From Phycomyces nitens (lineage: Eukaryota; Mucoromycota; Mucoromycetes; Mucorales; Phycomycetaceae): DNA of 64,000 nucleotides. Shown piece by piece: positions 60,844-64,000 of this stretch; positions within the stretch are counted from its first letter, which is position 1; the number at the start of each line of letters is the position of its first letter. The stretch covers positions 5,022,001-5,086,000 of the forward strand of contig JAHRBC010000003.1 in the NCBI GenBank assembly GCA_022702545.1, read 5' to 3'. Below the pieces are notes generated by a model. The model worked only from the letters and a program-made list of their open reading frames with translations, did not search any database and was not told where the DNA came from. A program made the translations under genes and the position numbers.

Positions 60844-62030
60844 TTATTCACGTTTTGTCCACGCGGGCATTTTGGCTACTAAGCCACGAGGAATTGCTTT
60901 TGATACAACTATGTGATGGCGAGCCTTCAGCTGGCCTGCTCTCTTTCCCAAATCACTTATTGCAAGAGTATCGAGAAAGTCAAAGAACTCATTCAACTAT
61001 CCAAATATTTTCTTTGTTAAACATATAATAAAAGTGGAAATATATGTTATAGCTACCTCATCACTTCGCCAGCTTGGGCGAAGCACTGTTACAGTTGTGT
61101 CTGTATCACTTTCGTCATCAGACATGACATCTCTATAAAAGACGCCACTGTAGTCTCTCCCAAACTTTTCGATGGAGGCGGCCTTGTGTTTGGCAAACGT
61201 TCTCTTCCGTCTCTTGAAGAGCTAAAAAATATAATGATAAATATATTTATGTTTCTCTTATTTTTTATAGAGCCACCTACGTCTGTCTTGCGATTGCCTC
61301 TTCTGTTTGCCTTTTTTTTTGGCTTCTTTGCCCTCCAGTGAGAGCTTGCTGTTGGTCATGCAGTTGTAATAGTTGTTTACTATCATACCACATAATTCTT
61401 TTGTTGGAACAAAGGCAGACTCACTCTGGCCACGCAGATACACCAACAAGTCATCTGCCACATTCTTGTTGACCTCATCAGACAACCCAACACTGACATC
61501 CCAAGTCATCTTTGCATCATTCTCACTTATTGTTTGGGGATCATCAGTGTTGAGATTCATGTTTCTGAGGCGATCACAAATGAGTTTCTAGTTTATATTG
61601 ATTAATAATGATTCAAGCAGTGTTTACTTTTAATATTTACTGAGATCTTTGGGTTTCTGCTATTGCCAACAACATCTCGCAGTTGGATCTCAAAATTACT
61701 ACTCTGGATAGCCTGTGGACCGGCCAACTGAGGAGCTTCTTGTCTCTTCATTGCATCAAAGACAAGACCATCCACGGAAGTCATCATTTTGCTTCCACTA
61801 TCCTTGAGTGTGCCGACATCATTGCACATAGTTGTCATTTTTTTGTCCAAGGTGGACAAGAGGTTGACTATGTTATCAAATTCCTCTCTAGAAACCCGAA
61901 CAACATCTTGTCTAGGAACAAGAGAAGGACGAACAGGTCCTACACGGCCATTGCTGACAGTATTAATCAATGGTCTGGACATTGATCCATTTGCAGATGC
62001 ATTTCTGGTGGTATTGATTCTTGGTGCCAT
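60844..62030 (-). CDS. CACTA-3 second gene, four exons, open
   Basis: Minus-strand exons 62030-61641, 61587-61277, 61210-61057 and 60996-60844 fit in phase and give 335 residues. The family is unrecognised. Exon 1 starts MAPRINTTRNASANG and contains a likely coiled segment (EEFDNIVNLLSTLDKKMTT); exon 2 has DDLLVYLRGQSE and ends in a Lys/Arg-rich stretch; exon 3 has MSDDESDTD ... LRPSWRSDE; exon 4 LNEFFDFLDTLAISDLG ... MPAWTKRE. Exon order, the acidic Ser motif before P-x-WRSDE and the last-exon pattern match CACTA-2. It converges on the transposase gene, the two stops lying 122 bp apart. A role with the transposase is inferred from conservation only. Confidence 0.8.
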
Positions 62031-62049
62031 TTTCTTAATTATTCAATAA

Positions 62050-63550
62050 ATAAATCAGCATATATAATATATTTTGATAGCCCATTATGAACTTACATGA
62101 TAAAGAAGATGGTGGTTAGAGTTATTGAAAGAGTAAAGAAGTATATGTAGATATTAATAAGAATATAAGAGACTCTATTATACTTTGTCTATAAACCAAG
62201 ACGGAGTCAAATTCTTATTAATATATAGACCAAAACCTTTTTCTTGGGCACTTTCAATGTATAACTAACATGACTCTCCGATTTCAAAGCAAGAGAGAAT
62301 GATCATGCGTATTTCAGGGGGCATAGATATTTTAATCGTAATTTTTATTTTTTATTCTTTTACCCTTTTTCTGCTCTTTAACACTATGTAAGTATATCAC
62401 CTAAAATTCTCGCACCTTACATTATATACACATAGGGTGCCAAACATCAGATTTCTTTTATACAAAAGGTAATTACTATCAATCACATTCTTTACACGTT
62501 GGTCATGTCTCTTACCATAATATTTTCAAATAGCTGCGACTTGCCATGATATCATTTTATAATCCATGTTTATCAAAAAAGTTATTATTGCACCCATGTA
62601 TGTATTTCTTCCTTTCTTTACTTTCTCATTTATAAAAAAGACATTGCTCTAACATGATTGCAGTTTACATTGTATACTCTTAGTAAACCAAATATCCATT
62701 TATTCAACTGCCAAAGGTATGTATTTTCAACTATTTCTCTTGTTAAAAATATTTTTCTAATATCAATTATAGTATATCCATGCCCAAATGTATCCATTAT
62801 TACGAGCATATGAATATATACTGGCTTGTTTATATCAGTATACTCTTGTTTCTTTCATTTAATGAAATACCCGGTTGCCAAGTAAGTACCTTGCCTTTCA
62901 ACTCTATAAAATGCTATAACAAAAAATCTAAAATGTGCTCTTTTACTCAATTACTAGACTATAAAACTTGGTCAGGTAAATATAATCGGAATCCATGTTC
63001 TTCAGGTAGGAAATAAAATATGGTCTGCAAGAACCATTAGACGTATTATTAGAATAAGACCATGTAGTCCAGATCAAGAGATTATATTACTGCAAGTGCT
63101 TTTACAAATAAAAATATTATAATAAAATATACAAAATTATTATATCCTACCAAAACAAAATCAATATCAAATGTGTTTTTTTAAAAATCCGATCAATACC
63201 AGGTGTTGTTGAAGCAATTGATCCAATAGAATGAATCAATAGGCAGCCGAAACCACCTAGTATTGAAAAAATAACAGCTCTTTCAAATTCAGGTGGTTTA
63301 TAAATGGGGTTTTTTAGTAATCTATATTTGTAATTTTACAGATACTTGGCTTTCAATTAAGGTTCGCACACAGATAATGTACCTAAGCTCCCTTTCATAA
63401 TGACAAAGTAATCAATACCATTTGGGCAAAAATCCAATATTATGTCAGCTAGGTATTCTATAATATTATGCTGTCAAGCATTATTATGTTACATAATATC
63501 CCAATAACCAACACCTGTTATTTCCATGATTTGCATATATTTTTCCAGTG
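62050..63550. other. Right terminal region of CACTA-3, exon-like segments
   Basis: About 1.5 kb of AT-rich DNA. Between 62299 and 62880 on the plus strand, short segments are bounded by GTAAGT, GTAATT or GTATGT donors and AG acceptors (for example 62436-62468). Frames do not all join cleanly, so a gene is not established. Confidence 0.3.
62810..63016 (+). CDS. Small putative secreted Cys-containing protein
   Basis: A 68-residue frame from the ATG at 62810 begins MNIYWLVYISILLFLSFNEI, a signal-peptide-like hydrophobic start, followed by a short polar part with four Cys (GCQ, KCYN, MCS, PCSS). The frame is also open 10 codons further upstream (62780). It lies within CACTA-3 on the strand opposite to the second gene. 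Composition bias of AT-rich DNA can also produce such a frame. No family recognised. Confidence 0.25.
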   Translation: MNIYWLVYISILLFLSFNEIPGCQVSTLPFNSIKCYNKKSKMCSFTQLLDYKTWSGKYNRNPCSSGRK

Positions 63551-64000
63551 TGGTAGACTATCTGTTGAAGGAAGTTCTTAAACCTTCAGAAAGAGATCGT
63601 CTTGGTAGAGCGATTATGTCTAGCAGAAACAGCTCTGCGTACTCAAGAACTTTCAGGAATAATCTTCGCCACAGTGGTTCATTTGTTGGCCGAGATTATA
63701 AGCAGCTCATACAGGTTTTACCTACGGTTCTTGGTACTGTATTCTCTGAACAAGTTGAACGTTTTGATGTCTTTATGCAATGCTTTACCTACTTGGGACA
63801 GTTGACCTCTTTGATATACCTTCGTGGTATTGAATGTGGCTCTGATGTGTATATCCATTCTTTACAAGTTGCATTATCAAATTTCACGAGATCTCTTTTT
63901 ATGTTAGATCAACACTTGATTGGAAGTTCTGGAAAGCCCCCCATGTTCTCTTTGCGCCCCAAGATACACATGCTCCACTATTTGGTCGACGATATACAAA

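Larger units (their letters stand above)
57428..63550. mobile_element. CACTA-3: apparently complete CACTA element (6.12 kb)
   Basis: The left end is CACTGCAAAAATGGTG and the right end, read inwards, CACTGGAAAAATATATG. TGG at 57425-57427 and 63551-63553 is the 3-bp duplication. Removing the element joins CTG-GTA-GAC in the host gene frame. The transposase gene (plus) and second gene (minus) converge, as in CACTA-2, and both appear open. Confidence 0.95.
48958..64000 (+). pseudogene. Large transposase-like gene (KDZ/Plavaka-like?), split by CACTA-2 and CACTA-3
   Basis: Parts: 48958-49199, an intron with GTAAGT...TTAG, 49245-50286, CACTA-2, 56548-57427, CACTA-3, 63554 to beyond the window. Once the two elements are removed with one copy of each 3-bp duplication, a single frame of about 870 codons runs off the right edge. 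Features: Asn-rich start, a C2H2 finger (C40, C43, H57, H62), an Asp/Glu-rich linker (residues about 110-170), then a core with VVAPIILWSDDTSGNKSKQY near 510, VLLVAPLLFLMADNPRHS, CRKCFCPKH, PVEVLHTVPLGCIKYLV and HSGSFVGRDYKQLIQVLP. This looks like a family of fungal transposase-like proteins that I associate, without proof, with Plavaka/KDZ elements. Its own terminal repeats are not visible. Confidence 0.75.

Overview
The window is nuclear DNA of a filamentous fungus. The one recognisable housekeeping gene is a seven-exon gene for the 75-78 kDa subunit of mitochondrial complex I (21765-24375), with short GT-AG introns of 49-111 bp and a mitochondrial presequence. AT-rich intergenic DNA, chromodomain Ty3/gypsy elements, Crypton, Tc1, CACTA-type and LINE copies together suggest an early-diverging fungus of the Mucoromycota type, possibly close to Phycomyces. 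That placement is an inference from gene and transposon style, not a database match.

Layout. 1-8.3 kb: mostly AT-rich DNA without recognisable genes; a minus-strand gene leaves the left edge. 8.3-14.3 kb: a solo LTR with target duplication, two decayed Tc1 transposases, a foldback MITE and a truncated second LTR. 14.3-19.6 kb: an almost intact two-ORF LINE with one in-frame stop near the end of ORF2. 21.8-24.4 kb: complex I gene. 25-31.7 kb: a third Tc1 fragment, then a Crypton tyrosine recombinase cut by gypsy-1 (minus strand), itself cut by a solo LTR. 32.3-43.3 kb: a deep nest: CACTA-1 holds gypsy-2, which holds a non-autonomous CACTA element (CACTA-N, itself holding a solo LTR) and another solo LTR. 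43.3-48.9 kb: fragment of a CACTA accessory gene, purine-rich low-complexity DNA, a small hypothetical gene and minisatellites. 49-64 kb: one large transposase-like gene (C2H2 finger, acidic linker, core) interrupted by two complete 6.1-6.3 kb CACTA elements, each with 3-bp target duplications; removing both gives one continuous reading frame.

How the parts work together. The CACTA elements carry a four-exon Tnp2-like transposase gene (first exon 148 nt in all three copies) and, tail to tail with it, a four-exon second gene whose product I do not recognise but which recurs in three elements. CACTA-3 appears potentially intact for both. CACTA-2 has two TGA stops in the transposase and a frameshift in the second gene. 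CACTA-1 is internally deleted. Five copies of one 620-bp LTR and two copies of a 341-bp LTR, with matching 5-bp duplications at most sites, let the order of insertion be read directly. Exon borders and element ends were placed by eye.
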